DNA from: Hyphomicrobiales bacterium | Lineage (GTDB): Bacteria > Pseudomonadota > Alphaproteobacteria > Rhizobiales > Rhizobiaceae | DNA length: 64,000 bases | Assembly: GCA_900467185.1 (NCBI GenBank) | Contig: UBPA01000014.1 | Coordinates: 248,001 to 312,000, forward strand | Direction: 5' to 3' | Part shown: in pieces, positions 1 through 8,891 of the stretch | Numbering within the stretch: the stretch's first letter is position 1 | How the letters are laid out: each line of letters begins with the position of its first letter | Translations under genes and position numbers: made by a program | Notes under the pieces: model-generated | What the model was told of the DNA's origin: nothing | Databases searched by the model: none | The model's input: only the letters and a program-made list of their open reading frames with translations

Positions 1-480
1 GATCAGGTGACCTACCTGCCGCAGTCGGTGGAGAAGGTGCGGCATCGCGGCTTCGAACTGGAAGCCAAGGCGGAGGTCACGGACCAGATCGATATCATCG
101 CGGCCTATAGCTATATCGACTCCAAGATCGACGAACCGGACGGCGCCAATGACGGCAACCGGCTGATGCGCGTGCCCAAGCACCTCGCCTCGATCTGGGG
201 CACCTACACGCTGGCGGGCCAAGGCGCGCGCGGCGACATGACCTTCGGCGTTGGCGCCCGCTACCTCGACTCCTATTACACCGACATCGGCAATACGAAG
301 TCGTCGGAAAGTGCCGTCGTGTTCGACGTGGCCTACACCTACAAGATCCAGGAGAACACGACATTCCAGCTGAACGTCAACAATGTGTTCGACGAGAAGC
401 ACATCGCGAGCACGGATTCAGGCGCCGTCTACTACAATCCCGGCCGAAAGCTGATGGCGACGCTTCGCCAGACATGGTGA
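1..480 (+). CDS. TonB-dependent siderophore receptor, C-terminal fragment
   Basis: This is the 3' end of an outer-membrane TonB-dependent receptor; the frame is open from base 1, so the plug and most of the barrel lie outside the window. About 159 codons remain. They show the alternating beta-strand pattern of the last barrel strands, the phrase GFELEAKAEVTDQ typical of siderophore receptors, NVNNVFDEKH (the conserved N-[NL]-FD-[KE] signature of the penultimate strands) and a terminal aromatic residue in TLRQTW, as outer-membrane insertion requires. The family imports ferric siderophores with TonB-ExbBD energy. The convergent AraC regulator beside it may control it, as is common for siderophore receptors. 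The substrate cannot be read from this fragment. Confidence 0.88.
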   Translation, partial: DQVTYLPQSVEKVRHRGFELEAKAEVTDQIDIIAAYSYIDSKIDEPDGANDGNRLMRVPKHLASIWGTYTLAGQGARGDMTFGVGARYLDSYYTDIGNTKSSESAVVFDVAYTYKIQENTTFQLNVNNVFDEKHIASTDSGAVYYNPGRKLMATLRQTW

Positions 481-502
481 GCTGACGCCCCGCACACCGC
501 TA

Positions 503-523
503 CCCGCCCGAGGCAGGGGCGGG
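503..523. terminator. GC-rich hairpin between convergent genes
   Basis: A perfect 7-bp stem (CCCGCCC at 503-509, GGGCGGG at 517-523) with a 7-nt loop lies between the receptor stop at 480 and the AraC gene stop at 526. There is no clear U-tract on either strand. The position suggests a shared bidirectional terminator. Confidence 0.5.
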
Positions 524-525
524 CG

Positions 526-1425
526 TTACGAGGCCCGAACCTGTTGCAGACGCCGCCACGCGGCCGGCGTCTCGCCCTCCACCTGCCGGAACACCTTCGT
601 CAGATGCGCCTGATCGGAAAACCCGAGCTGGGCGGCGATAATGGCGACCGGCAGGTCGCCCTGGCCGAGCATCTGCTTGGCCTGTTCGACGCGCTTGCAA
701 AGCTGCCATTGCAGCGGCGTCTGGCCGGTCGTCGTCTTGAAGACGGTCGAGAACCAGCTTTCCGAGAGTCCGACGGCTGCGGCCATGTCAGCCACCGACA
801 TGCGGTAACCGCCAACCCTGTCGATATGCACGAGCAGCTTGTTCATCTGCGCCTGCGTCAGCCTGCCCCCGGCCCGCGGGTCGGGTTCGGGCGGGATATC
901 GAGCAGCCCCGACACGATGCTGCCGACGAGGCTCTCGGCATACACAGCGTGCTTGGTCGGTGACCGGATCTCGGTCGCAAGCAAGCGTGCGAGCGCGTCG
1001 ATTCCCGCGATGTCGTGCAATTCTGCCGGACGGCGAAGCGCCGCCTGCGCGCAGGAACTGCCGACCGAGGGCGCGAGGTAGCGCAGAATCCGGTCCTTGT
1101 GCAGGTGAAGATTGAGATGGCTGAAGCGGTGGGCGCTCCGGCTCGTGGTCCACATCGGCATGCCGGCGGGCACATAGACCGCACGCGGCATCGCGCGTGC
1201 ATTGCGGGTGAAATCGTCGCTGCGGTTGGAAATGCGCACATTCGGCGAAACGTCGTTGAAGAAGAACATGATGCGCGGATCGTCCGCCAGATAGTAGCCG
1301 CTGGCTCCAGCCTGGCTTTCCGCCTCCCAGAGCACCGTCACCATGCCATCCAGCTGCCGCCATTGAACCGGCGCAGACACGGTGATCCCGTCCGTCCTCC
1401 ACGACATCGTATGCCAGAAGCTCAT
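526..1425 (-). CDS. AraC-family transcriptional regulator
   Basis: A 299-residue cytoplasmic regulator with an N-terminal effector-binding half (about 1-180) and a C-terminal pair of helix-turn-helix motifs (about 195-295). The first helix pair includes MSVADMAAAVGLSESWFSTV and the second VAIIAAQLGFSDQAHLTKVF, followed by the family's G-x-TP-x-x-WR ending. Length is normal for AraC/XylS proteins. It converges on the TonB receptor and is divergent from the alpha/beta hydrolase, sharing the 1426-1713 intergenic region with the latter. Either neighbour, or both, could be its target. AraC proteins beside siderophore receptors often activate them with the ferric siderophore as inducer, but nothing in the sequence proves this here. 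Confidence 0.9.
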   Translation of the reverse strand: MSFWHTMSWRTDGITVSAPVQWRQLDGMVTVLWEAESQAGASGYYLADDPRIMFFFNDVSPNVRISNRSDDFTRNARAMPRAVYVPAGMPMWTTSRSAHRFSHLNLHLHKDRILRYLAPSVGSSCAQAALRRPAELHDIAGIDALARLLATEIRSPTKHAVYAESLVGSIVSGLLDIPPEPDPRAGGRLTQAQMNKLLVHIDRVGGYRMSVADMAAAVGLSESWFSTVFKTTTGQTPLQWQLCKRVEQAKQMLGQGDLPVAIIAAQLGFSDQAHLTKVFRQVEGETPAAWRRLQQVRAS

Positions 1426-1586
1426 GATGACATGCCCGCTTGCTTGAGCCCGTTCGTCGGCGTGCGGATCGTAGACCGCGCCACGCCACCGGACCAGACG
1501 TTAAGCTGACGATTTTTGTCAGATTTAACCGAGCAAGACAAGCGTCTTGCCTGCCGGCCGTCGTCCCGAATATTCGCACCCGCGGA

Positions 1587-1616
1587 TTGACATTTAGATT
1601 ACGACCGTAATATAAA
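1587..1616 (+). promoter_or_regulatory. Sigma70-like promoter overlapping a palindromic operator
   Basis: TTGACA at 1587-1592 and TATAAA at 1611-1616 are separated by 18 bases, a near-consensus vegetative promoter for the hydrolase that starts at 1714. Inside the spacer and touching the -10 box is the dyad ATTACG-AC-CGTAAT (1598-1611). A repressor bound there would block polymerase. Short dyads of this kind are typical of TetR/AcrR operators, but no TetR gene is in view; the neighbouring AraC gene is the only local regulator. Confidence 0.6.
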
Positions 1617-1713
1617 AATATAAATCATGATGAGCATCATGTTTATGCCAGCATCATCGACGGGGATGTCTCCGCCGTCGCGAACGCCACCGATCAGAAA
1701 TCGAGAACCGCAC

Positions 1714-2577
1714 ATGACCGAAGCCCGCCCGTTACGCATGATCAAAACCTCCTGGAAAGACGCGCCGACAAAAAGCGTCGATATCGCGGGCACCACCTTC
1801 GTCTACCGGCAGCTCGGCGGCGGAAGCGAGGTCCCTCTGGTCATGTTCAATCACTGGGGCGCGACCCTCGACAATTTCGACCCCCGCATCGTCGATGGCC
1901 TTGCCGCGACGCGCACCGTGATCGCCTATAACTACCGTGGCGTCGGCGCTTCCGGCGGCAAGGCACCGCTGACGGTCGGCGAGATGGCGGACGATGGCAT
2001 CGCCTTCATCCGCGCTCTGGGTCTCGGCACCGTCGATGTTCTCGGGTTTTCGCTCGGCGGCTTCGTCGCGCAGGACCTGATCCTGAAGGCGCCGCATCTC
2101 GTCCGCAAGCTCATTCTGACCGGCACGGGCCCTGCGCGCGGCGAAGGCATGAGCAAGGTCGGCGCCGTCTCGCGGACCCCGATATTGAAGGGCATGCTGA
2201 CGTTTCGCGATCCGAAATACTATCTGTTCTTCACCTCGACCGCGAACGGCCGCAGCGCGGCAAGCGCGTTTCTCGACCGGCTCAAGGAGCGTAAGGCGGA
2301 TCGCGACAAGCCGATCGCCATGGGTGCGTTTCTGCGCCAGCTGAAGGCGATCAAGGCATGGGGCCTGCAGGCACCGCAGAATCTCGGCGCGATCCACCAG
2401 CCCGTGCTCGTCGCCAATGGCGATCAGGACAAGATGGTGCCCACCGTCAACTCCACCGATCTCGCTAAGCGCATCCCCAAGGCCGACCTCGTGATCTATG
2501 ACGATGCCGGGCATGGCGGCATTTTCCAGTATCACGAAGCGTTCGTTGCACGCGCACTGGCCTTCCTCGCGGCATAG
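1714..2577 (+). CDS. alpha/beta hydrolase
   Basis: A 287-residue alpha/beta-fold hydrolase. The nucleophile elbow GFSLGG puts the catalytic serine near residue 113, an oxyanion-hole segment FNHWGA lies near 45-50, an acid candidate is in NGDQDK (about 240), and the histidine is in DDAGHGG (about 267). The order Ser-Asp-His and the length fit the family. The frame is open back to 1627, but the protein aligns with the family only from MTEARPL, so 1714 is preferred; ATG 1738 is an alternative. Substrate is unknown. Related enzymes are esterases, haloperoxidase-like enzymes and C-C hydrolases. The dyad in its promoter suggests inducible expression, perhaps against a toxic ester or lactone. Confidence 0.85.
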   Translation: MTEARPLRMIKTSWKDAPTKSVDIAGTTFVYRQLGGGSEVPLVMFNHWGATLDNFDPRIVDGLAATRTVIAYNYRGVGASGGKAPLTVGEMADDGIAFIRALGLGTVDVLGFSLGGFVAQDLILKAPHLVRKLILTGTGPARGEGMSKVGAVSRTPILKGMLTFRDPKYYLFFTSTANGRSAASAFLDRLKERKADRDKPIAMGAFLRQLKAIKAWGLQAPQNLGAIHQPVLVANGDQDKMVPTVNSTDLAKRIPKADLVIYDDAGHGGIFQYHEAFVARALAFLAA

Positions 2578-2689
2578 GCAAGCGGGTGGCGTCTGGGCAC
2601 GACGGCTGCGGCGATCAGCTTCTTTTATGAAAAGCTTGGACAATTCTGCTTTCGCGGATAGGTTAGTCTGGCTAACCAAGGAGGCAAAA

Positions 2690-2890
2690 TTGAACCGCAA
2701 CACCATTATCGCAGCCGTCGTCGCTGTCATCGTCGTCATCGTTCTCTGGAGCGTTCTGCGCACGCCTGAGCCGGCACCGGTACCGCCCGCCACGCCGCCG
2801 GCTGCCTCGACCCCGGCTCCCGCCCCGACCACGACACCGCCGGCCACCACCACGCCGGCTCCGGCACCTGCAACGCCGCCGGCAAACTGA
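2690..2890 (+). CDS. small single-pass membrane protein with Pro/Ala/Thr tail
   Basis: A 66-residue protein starting at TTG 2690, chosen because a full AAGGAGG ribosome-binding site sits at 2678-2684 with 5-nt spacing. After a short NRNT head comes one strongly hydrophobic helix (about 6-24, rich in I, V and A), then a low-complexity tail of Pro, Ala and Thr (about 28-66). The pattern implies an inner-membrane anchor with an extended periplasmic or cytoplasmic linker. No family function is known to me. A similar short protein, with an NRT head, one helix and a Pro/Thr tail, is at 57042-57218, so this seems to be a recurring design in this genome. A strong hairpin follows 9 bases after the stop. 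Confidence 0.7.
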   Translation: MNRNTIIAAVVAVIVVIVLWSVLRTPEPAPVPPATPPAASTPAPAPTTTPPATTTPAPAPATPPAN

Positions 2891-2898
2891 TCGTCCAG

Positions 2899-2927
2899 AG
2901 CGGCCGCTTCACTTGCAAGCGGCCGCT
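2899..2927 (+). terminator. Strong hairpin after the small membrane protein
   Basis: A perfect 11-bp inverted repeat (AGCGGCCGCTT at 2899-2909, AAGCGGCCGCT at 2917-2927) with a 7-nt loop begins 9 bases downstream of the stop at 2890. Only a weak T-rich stretch follows. It most likely ends the transcript of the small gene and separates it from the trehalose synthase gene. Confidence 0.7.
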
Positions 2928-3220
2928 TACCATCTTGCCACGCCGGTTGCGATCGAGGCATCAGAACCTCGCAAGACCGGCGTCCGCATGTCAGGGCGTT
3001 TCCGCCCGTGGCGCCATCTCCGGGCCGGACGCCTCTGCGCTGCCCGCACATCGCCTTTGCGGCGCCATCTCCGCTCTGCACGCATGACATCGTCATCCTT
3101 TCCGGCGCCTCACCCTCGACGGAAGTTCGGCCCTGCCGTTCCCTTTCGCCGCGCGGCACCTACATCGAAGAGCGTGGACCAGAGGCACGACCAGAAACCG
3201 GCGCGGGATCAGAACCTGAA
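2928..3220. other. Leader region of the trehalose synthase gene
   Basis: About 290 bases without a convincing gene. The trehalose synthase frame is open through part of it (from 3008), but the translated extension is low-complexity and has no ribosome-binding site. The 12-base string GCGCCATCTCCG occurs twice (near 3012 and 3062). No clear promoter was recognised. Confidence 0.4.
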
Positions 3221-5287
3221 ATGACATCACCGACAAAAGACGACATCGAGAACCTCGTGTCCTCGTCCATGCTGCACCAGGCGAGACAGTTTGCCGAGAA
3301 TTACGGTGGGCAGGGACGTTTCTGGCAGCGGCCCTACGCCGAGCCGCGGCCCCGCTCGGCCTCCGCCATCGCCTCGGTCTGGTTTACTGCCTACCCGCCT
3401 TCCGTCATCACGCGGGACGGCGACTCGGTGCTGAAAACGCTGGGCGACCCGCAGCTCTGGTCGGCGCTCTCGTCGATCGGCGTGCGCGGCATCCATGTCG
3501 GCCCGACGAAGCGATCCGGCGGCCTGAAGGACGGCGCCTACACCCCCACCATCGACGGCAATTTCGACCGCATCGGCTTCGACATCGACCCCGCGTTCGG
3601 AACGACCGAAGAATTCGTCGCGATCAGCCGCATGGCCGCCGCCTTCAACGCCATCGTCATCGACGACGTCATCCCCTCGCATACCGGCAAGGGTGCGGAT
3701 TTTCGCCTTGCCGAGATGAAGGTCGGTTCCTATCCCGGACTTTACCACATGGTGGAGATCCCCGAGGAGGAGTGGCCGCATCTCCCCGACGTGCCGGAGG
3801 GCCGCGACGCCGTGAACCTGGGCACGGACGCGGTCGACTATCTGAAGGAAAAGGGCTTCATCGTCGGCCAGCTCCAGCGCGTCATTTTCTTCGAGCCAGG
3901 CGTGAAGGAGACCGACTGGAGCGCCACGGCACCGGTCGAGGGCGTGGACGGGAAGCTGCGCCGCTGGGTCTACCTGCATTATTTCAAGGAGGGGCAGCCG
4001 AGCCTCAACTGGCTCGACCCGACCTTCGCAGCCCAGCAGATGATCATCGGCGACGCGCTGCACTCCATCGACCAGCTCGGCGCCCGCGGTCTCCGTCTGG
4101 ATGCCAACGGCTTCCTCGGCGTCGAGCGCCGGCTGGAGGGCCCGGCCTGGTCGGAGAGCCATCCGCTGTCGCTGACCGGCAATGCGCTGCTTGCCGGCAT
4201 GGTGCGCAAGGCCGGCGGCTTCTCCTTCCAGGAGCTGAACCTGACGGTCGACGATATCGCCGCGATGTCGAAGGGCGGCGCCGATCTTTCCTACGACTTC
4301 ATCACCCGCCCGGCCTATCACCATGCGCTTCTGACCGGAAACACCGAGTGGCTGCGCATGATGCTGCGCACCGTGCACGAGTTCGGCATCGATCCCGCAT
4401 CGCTGATCCACGCGCTCCAGAACCATGACGAGCTGACGACGGAACTCGTGCATTTCTGGACGCTGCATGCGGACGACATCTACAGTTTCAGCGGCCAGAC
4501 CTGGCAGGGCCGGACGCTGCGCATGCATCTGCGCGATGTGATCCGCGAGCGCCTGTCCGGCGCCAATGCGCCCTACAACCTGCCCTTCGTCACCAACGGC
4601 ATCGCCTGCACCACGGCCAGCGTCATCACGGCCGCCCTCGGCATCGCCGATCTCGACGCGATCGACGACGAGACGGTGAAGCTCATCCGCAAGATCCATC
4701 TGCTGTTGGTCATGTACAATGCGTTCCAGCCCGGCATCTTCGCGCTGTCCGGCTGGGATCTGGTCGGCGCACTGCCGGTCAGCGCGGACGCCGTGCAGCA
4801 TCTCATGGGCGATGGCGACACACGGTGGATCGAGCGCGGCGCCTACGACCTCACGGGCCAGTCGGATGCCCAACGGTCGGCGGAGGGCGTTCCGCGCGCC
4901 CGTGCGCTGTACGGCCCTGTGACGGAGCAGCTGACCCAACCGGACTCCTTTGCCAGCCAGCTGAAGCGGCTCCTCGCCGTCCGGGAAGCCTACGGCTTTG
5001 CCGCCAGCCGCCAGGTGATGATCCCCGACACGACCACGCCGGGACTTCTCGTCATGGTTCACGAGCTGCCCGACGGCCGCGGCACGCAGGTAACCGCGCT
5101 GAATTTCGGCGACACGGCATTGGAAGAGGTGATCGTGCTGCCCAACGTCACACCCGGACCGGTGGTCGACATGATCGGCGAGACGATCGAGGGCGACCTT
5201 CAGGAAGACGGCGCGCTGACGATCAGTCTGGAGCCCTATGAGGGGCTGGCGCTGCGCATCGTGGGGACGTTGCCCGTTCTCGCCTGA
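3221..5287 (+). CDS. treS: GH13 trehalose synthase / maltose alpha-D-glucosyltransferase
   Basis: A 688-residue glycoside hydrolase family 13 enzyme, predicted to interconvert maltose and trehalose in the cytoplasm. The expected catalytic triad can be placed: Asp294 in GLRLDANGF (beta-4 nucleophile), Glu338 in FQELNL (beta-5 acid/base) and Asp403 in QNHDEL (beta-7), with His402 beside it. [11 protein letters not shown] (about 145-155) is the family region I (usual form D-x-x-x-N-H, here with Ser-His). The last 80 residues form the all-beta C domain. The protein lacks a fused maltokinase domain, unlike some actinobacterial and proteobacterial TreS proteins. Start 3221 is preferred over the upstream open frame because the GH13 similarity begins soon after. 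Trehalose is a common osmoprotectant of rhizobia. Another GH13 transglucosylase activity is possible. Confidence 0.78.
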   Translation: MTSPTKDDIENLVSSSMLHQARQFAENYGGQGRFWQRPYAEPRPRSASAIASVWFTAYPPSVITRDGDSVLKTLGDPQLWSALSSIGVRGIHVGPTKRSGGLKDGAYTPTIDGNFDRIGFDIDPAFGTTEEFVAISRMAAAFNAIVIDDVIPSHTGKGADFRLAEMKVGSYPGLYHMVEIPEEEWPHLPDVPEGRDAVNLGTDAVDYLKEKGFIVGQLQRVIFFEPGVKETDWSATAPVEGVDGKLRRWVYLHYFKEGQPSLNWLDPTFAAQQMIIGDALHSIDQLGARGLRLDANGFLGVERRLEGPAWSESHPLSLTGNALLAGMVRKAGGFSFQELNLTVDDIAAMSKGGADLSYDFITRPAYHHALLTGNTEWLRMMLRTVHEFGIDPASLIHALQNHDELTTELVHFWTLHADDIYSFSGQTWQGRTLRMHLRDVIRERLSGANAPYNLPFVTNGIACTTASVITAALGIADLDAIDDETVKLIRKIHLLLVMYNAFQPGIFALSGWDLVGALPVSADAVQHLMGDGDTRWIERGAYDLTGQSDAQRSAEGVPRARALYGPVTEQLTQPDSFASQLKRLLAVREAYGFAASRQVMIPDTTTPGLLVMVHELPDGRGTQVTALNFGDTALEEVIVLPNVTPGPVVDMIGETIEGDLQEDGALTISLEPYEGLALRIVGTLPVLA

Positions 5288-5329
5288 CCGAGGCGGCCCG
5301 ACATCCGGCCGATCCGAAAGCGCCGTGCG

Positions 5330-6655
5330 TCAGTCCTGACGCTCGGCGCCTTCGCTGAAGGGCACCGGCAAAGAGAAGGCTTGGCGGTCGAAGCCGACCC
5401 CGTCCTTTCCCGATGCTTTGACGCGGTACAGAAACGTATCCGCATGCGCGATCATGCCGTCGAGTTCGGTGTTGGCCACAGCCCATACGCCGCCGACGCT
5501 GGCGCGGACATCGACCAGGACATCCGCGTCTGTGCCGGGGTCGCGCACGGCAAAAGGTGTCCGCATCATGCCCACCATGCGGTTGGCGACAGCGACGCCG
5601 GTTTCCCTGTTGCCGGTGACGACGACGACGAATTCATCCCCGCCGACCCGGCAGACGAGATCATCGCCCCGCACGCAGGACGTCAGCCGGTTCGCGGCTT
5701 CCTGCAAAATGGCGTCGCCAGCCGCATGGTGATACCGGTCGTTCACCTGCTTGAAGCCATCGAGGTCGATCACCAGCACGGCATAGCCGGACGCGGAGGT
5801 CATCTGCGGAAAGCGGGCCTCGAGGCCGCGGCGATTCAACAGCCCCGTCAGACTGTCCGTCTGTGCGTTGCGCTGCAGACGTTCGATCTGGCGATGTTCC
5901 TCGGTAAAATCGATCGCCATGCCCACGATCTTCAGCGGCCGGCCATCCGCGTCCCGTAGCAGGCGACGGTCGCAGCGCATCCATCGTTCACCGGCGATGG
6001 TTTCCAGCCGGTACTCGGCAACGTTCTGGTCGATCGCACCGCGAATCAAGGGCGTCAGGTCGGCGGCAGTCCTGTCCGCACGACTGATCTTGCCGAGATA
6101 CGCATCGAGATCGAGCCGCACGGCATCCGGGCCGTCGATATACTGCGCAAGGCGGTCGGACGTTTCGAAGGTCCGCGCGGGGATATCGAGCTGCCAGAAC
6201 CCGCCCCTGATGGCCTCCAGCGCCAGCTCCAGCTGGGCGGCCCGCTCGGCAAGCTGCCGCTCCGCATCCTTTGCCGCGGTGATATCTTCCACCTGCGTGA
6301 TGAACCGGACGACCTCTCCCTTGCCGTCGCGCATGGCAGCGACGTGAATGCGGACATGGAGTGGCGCCCTGTCCGGCCGAATATAACGTTTCTCGATGGT
6401 ATAGCCGTCGCGGCGCCGGGCGAGGACCTCGTTGAAAAGCCGCATATCGGCGTCGAGATCGTCGGGATGGGTGAAATCCGCGAAGGCAACGCCGCTCAGA
6501 TTCTCGGGCGATATCCCGATCATCCGGGAGAACGCCCTGTTGCCCCGCACGATACGGCCCTGCCGATCCACCAGCGCCATGCCGATGGGCGCATGGCGAA
6601 AGGCGAAATCGAACAAGGCAAGGCGGGACTCCGCGTTTTCCTCCAAAGTGTCCAT
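5330..6655 (-). CDS. PAS-PAS-GGDEF diguanylate cyclase
   Basis: A 441-residue cytoplasmic sensor enzyme predicted to make cyclic di-GMP. A PAS domain spans about 14-130 (APIGMALVDRQGRIVRGN, ending VEDITAAK with a PAC-like segment), and a second PAS-like domain about 145-260. A GGDEF domain spans about 270-430, with the intact active-site motif GGDEF in VCRVGGDEFVVV and the inhibitory site RGDD exactly five residues upstream, so product inhibition should operate. There is no EAL domain. Start ATG 6655 was chosen because the frame upstream gives unstructured residues. The downstream cellulose operon has a PilZ domain in BcsA and could be one user of the messenger, but nothing here links the two. 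Confidence 0.9.
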   Translation of the reverse strand: MDTLEENAESRLALFDFAFRHAPIGMALVDRQGRIVRGNRAFSRMIGISPENLSGVAFADFTHPDDLDADMRLFNEVLARRRDGYTIEKRYIRPDRAPLHVRIHVAAMRDGKGEVVRFITQVEDITAAKDAERQLAERAAQLELALEAIRGGFWQLDIPARTFETSDRLAQYIDGPDAVRLDLDAYLGKISRADRTAADLTPLIRGAIDQNVAEYRLETIAGERWMRCDRRLLRDADGRPLKIVGMAIDFTEEHRQIERLQRNAQTDSLTGLLNRRGLEARFPQMTSASGYAVLVIDLDGFKQVNDRYHHAAGDAILQEAANRLTSCVRGDDLVCRVGGDEFVVVVTGNRETGVAVANRMVGMMRTPFAVRDPGTDADVLVDVRASVGGVWAVANTELDGMIAHADTFLYRVKASGKDGVGFDRQAFSLPVPFSEGAERQD

Positions 6656-6728
6656 CACCGTGTCTCGCTTCGTGATCTCAGACGCAGATCTGCGCGGACA
6701 TGAGGCCGGGCGGAGACGAAAAAGCAGG

Positions 6729-6917
6729 TCATGAGCCGTCAGCGTCGAAACGCTCGATTTCAGCGACGCCGAGCCGCTGCGCGCGCAGCCGCTCCGTCTT
6801 CTGTCGCCGCGCTTCATCCTGTCGGCGCTGCATTTCCATCACCGCCTGTTTCGTTGCCGTGATATCGCCGAGAGCACCTGATCCCCGTGTGCGGCGCTTC
6901 TTCGTCATGTCGTCCAT
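6729..6917 (-). CDS. small hypothetical basic/coiled-coil protein
   Basis: A 62-residue protein of unknown function. ATG 6917 is chosen because a GGAGG lies 5 bases upstream on the minus strand; the longer reading frame to 6956 has no such site. The first 25 residues are Lys/Arg/Gly-rich (KKRRTRGSG). From about 25 to 60 the sequence alternates charged and small residues (MQRRQDEARRQKTERLRAQR) and should form one helix or coiled coil. It sits just upstream of the diguanylate cyclase on the same strand with a 73-base gap, so the two may be cotranscribed. Confidence 0.55.
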   Translation of the reverse strand: MDDMTKKRRTRGSGALGDITATKQAVMEMQRRQDEARRQKTERLRAQRLGVAEIERFDADGS

Positions 6918-7384
6918 ATCGACCTCCGTCGTCATGAAGAATGAGATCGGCCTCAAATGGGAAAAATCAAGTTATCCAAAGTCTAACTGGACAGATAACG
7001 CGCAAGAATCGAAAGAAATATTCCGAAGAAGTCCCGCATATAAGATATCATCTCTATTCGAAATGATGAATATTCAGATGTTCCAATTTTTTATTTCTCT
7101 GAGATACCCGATTTCTGGAGGTCACTGCTTCGATATTCTGTCGAACTGCAAGCTCACATAGCACCGGCGGTGGACACCAGAATCGACAGGCTGATCACCC
7201 GTCTGAGGCGGAGTTTCGCCCGTTGATACGCGCGCGGCCCGACCGGATCGATCGTCAATGGCGCCTTCGGTTCACGTTTCGATATAATCCGTCACGTTAA
7301 ATGACTTTCCATTACCGCCAACTCCGTTCATGGGATCATCAACGACTGTTGCGACCTGCGCGCGACGACCCACGACCTGAAGAC
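6918..7384. other. Gene-free region with an AT-rich core
   Basis: Between two divergently read genes lie 467 bases without a supported gene. The part from about 6950 to 7160 is markedly AT-rich against its surroundings and contains runs such as ATTTTTTATTTCTC near 7086. The 153-residue open frame through it has no ribosome-binding site and unnatural composition. It probably holds the promoters of both flanking genes. Confidence 0.5.
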
Positions 7385-8773
7385 ATGACCATGGAAAAGC
7401 CGATCGCACTGGAAAGCATCGCCGAGAACACGCTGTTTCGGAAGGGCGATATCTTCGTTCTCTTCGGAGAGCTGTTCGGGCGCGGCTATGCGACCGGTCT
7501 TCTGGATCAGGCACGCAAGGCCGGCATGCAGATCGTCGGCATCACGGTCGGCCGGCGCGATGAGAACAACGCGCTGCGGCCACTGACGCAGGAAGAGCTT
7601 TCGGCCGCCGAAGAGCGTCTCGGGGGCAGGATCATCAATGTGCCTCTGATGGCGGGCTTCGACCTCGACGGCCCGGAGGGCGGCTCGACGCCGACGGACC
7701 TGCTGGCCGAGCTGACGCTTCAGACCTGGCAGGATGCCAAGATCGACTGGGACCACATCGAGACCTGCAGGACCATTGCGACGGACCGGTTCAAGACCGC
7801 GCTGGCGCAGGTCATGGCAACGCTGGACGGCATGATCCCCGACGGTCGCAACGTGTTCTTCGCACACACGATGGCTGGTGGCATTCCCAAGGCGAAGGTC
7901 CTGCTGGTCGTCGCCAACCGCATCTACAAGGGCACAGGCACCCGCCACATGTCGTCGCAGACACTGCTCGACAGCGACATGGGCAAACTGATTCTCCAGA
8001 ACTTCGACGAAGTCTCGGCCAACACCTTCCGCCATCTCATCGACGCCAGCGCAGCCATCCGCACGCGGGTCGAGGCATCCGGCAGCGCGGTGCGCTACAC
8101 GGCCTATGGATACCACGGCACCGGCATTCTGATCGGCGACGCGTATCGCTGGCAGACTTACACGAATTACACGCAGGGCTACGCCAAGATGCGCCTCGAG
8201 GCCATCGCCTCCGAAGCCTGGGAGGCCGGCGTCACGGCGACCGTCTACAACTGCCCGGAAATTCGCACCAATTCCTCCGACGTCTTCACCGGCATCGAGC
8301 TTCCGCTGATCCCGCTTCTGCTCGCGCTCAAGAAAGAGAATGGCGGACAGTGGGCGGACGAACAGTGGGCGGCGTGCGAGGCCCTGCTTGCGGACGGCCA
8401 CACGGTGACGGATGTCCTGCGCCGGATCACGGCCCTGCAGGCAAGCGACGTCATGGTGCCGTTCTACGACTTCAACGCCTGGCCGATGCCCAACAGCCAG
8501 GCCCAGGCAGACCTCACCATCGGCACATCCAACGACATCACCGCGATGCATCGCGACGGTAAGGCGCTGATCAGCGACCTGCTGAGCACGCTGGTGGTCG
8601 AGGCGACCGGCCGGCTCATCTTCGGCGCGACCTCGGCCCCGTCGGGTCCGGTTCGCTGGATCCACCACGATCTCGTCGCCCGCTGCCTCAATGCCGCCCA
8701 TGGCGACACCGCGACCGCGCAGCAGGCAACGCCGAGCCAGCCCGAAACGGCAGCGCTGAACAAGGTCGCCTGA
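7385..8773 (+). CDS. FabMG-family enoyl-ACP reductase-like protein
   Basis: A 462-residue protein. From memory it resembles the group databases call 'enoyl ACP reductase FabMG family', named after a triclosan-tolerant metagenomic enzyme; this attribution needs a search. Visible features are an N-terminal Rossmann-like start (KGDIFVLFGELFGRGYATGLL, given here as two parts KGDIFVLFGEL and FGRGYATGLL), with a glycine-rich turn near residues 30-38, and IVGITVGRRDENN as a second strand with basic residues that could favour NADPH. VFFAHTMAGGIPKAK lies near 160, and a conserved YTAYGYHGTG block near 240 offers a tyrosine in a short-chain-reductase-like setting. Starts at 7385 or 7391 are equally possible. 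It is divergent from the small protein at 6729 and convergent with the acyltransferase. Confidence 0.6.
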   Translation: MTMEKPIALESIAENTLFRKGDIFVLFGELFGRGYATGLLDQARKAGMQIVGITVGRRDENNALRPLTQEELSAAEERLGGRIINVPLMAGFDLDGPEGGSTPTDLLAELTLQTWQDAKIDWDHIETCRTIATDRFKTALAQVMATLDGMIPDGRNVFFAHTMAGGIPKAKVLLVVANRIYKGTGTRHMSSQTLLDSDMGKLILQNFDEVSANTFRHLIDASAAIRTRVEASGSAVRYTAYGYHGTGILIGDAYRWQTYTNYTQGYAKMRLEAIASEAWEAGVTATVYNCPEIRTNSSDVFTGIELPLIPLLLALKKENGGQWADEQWAACEALLADGHTVTDVLRRITALQASDVMVPFYDFNAWPMPNSQAQADLTIGTSNDITAMHRDGKALISDLLSTLVVEATGRLIFGATSAPSGPVRWIHHDLVARCLNAAHGDTATAQQATPSQPETAALNKVA

Positions 8774-8784
8774 GCGACCGGCGA

Positions 8785-8808
8785 CGGCACGCGACATCGA
8801 GCGTGCCG
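8785..8808. terminator. Hairpin after the FabMG-like gene
   Basis: A perfect 8-bp stem (CGGCACGC 8785-8792, GCGTGCCG 8801-8808) with an 8-nt loop begins 11 bases after the stop at 8773, in the gap before the convergent acyltransferase gene. No U-tract follows. Confidence 0.55.
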
Positions 8809-8891
8809 CTCGTGCAGAAGCGCGCGTCCCGTTTCAAGCTCTTGTTTCCGTCTTCCCGACCTGAAATCCACGGCGCACCGTTGCGCGGTGT

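Noticed and set aside
1732-3159. A 475-codon minus-strand frame over the alpha/beta hydrolase and small-protein genes
   Set aside because: Antisense to a clear hydrolase and to a gene with a perfect ribosome-binding site; translation has no recognisable domain.
3227-5062. A 611-codon open frame antisense to the trehalose synthase gene
   Set aside because: The plus strand shows the full GH13 triad; the minus frame lacks domains and a ribosome-binding site.
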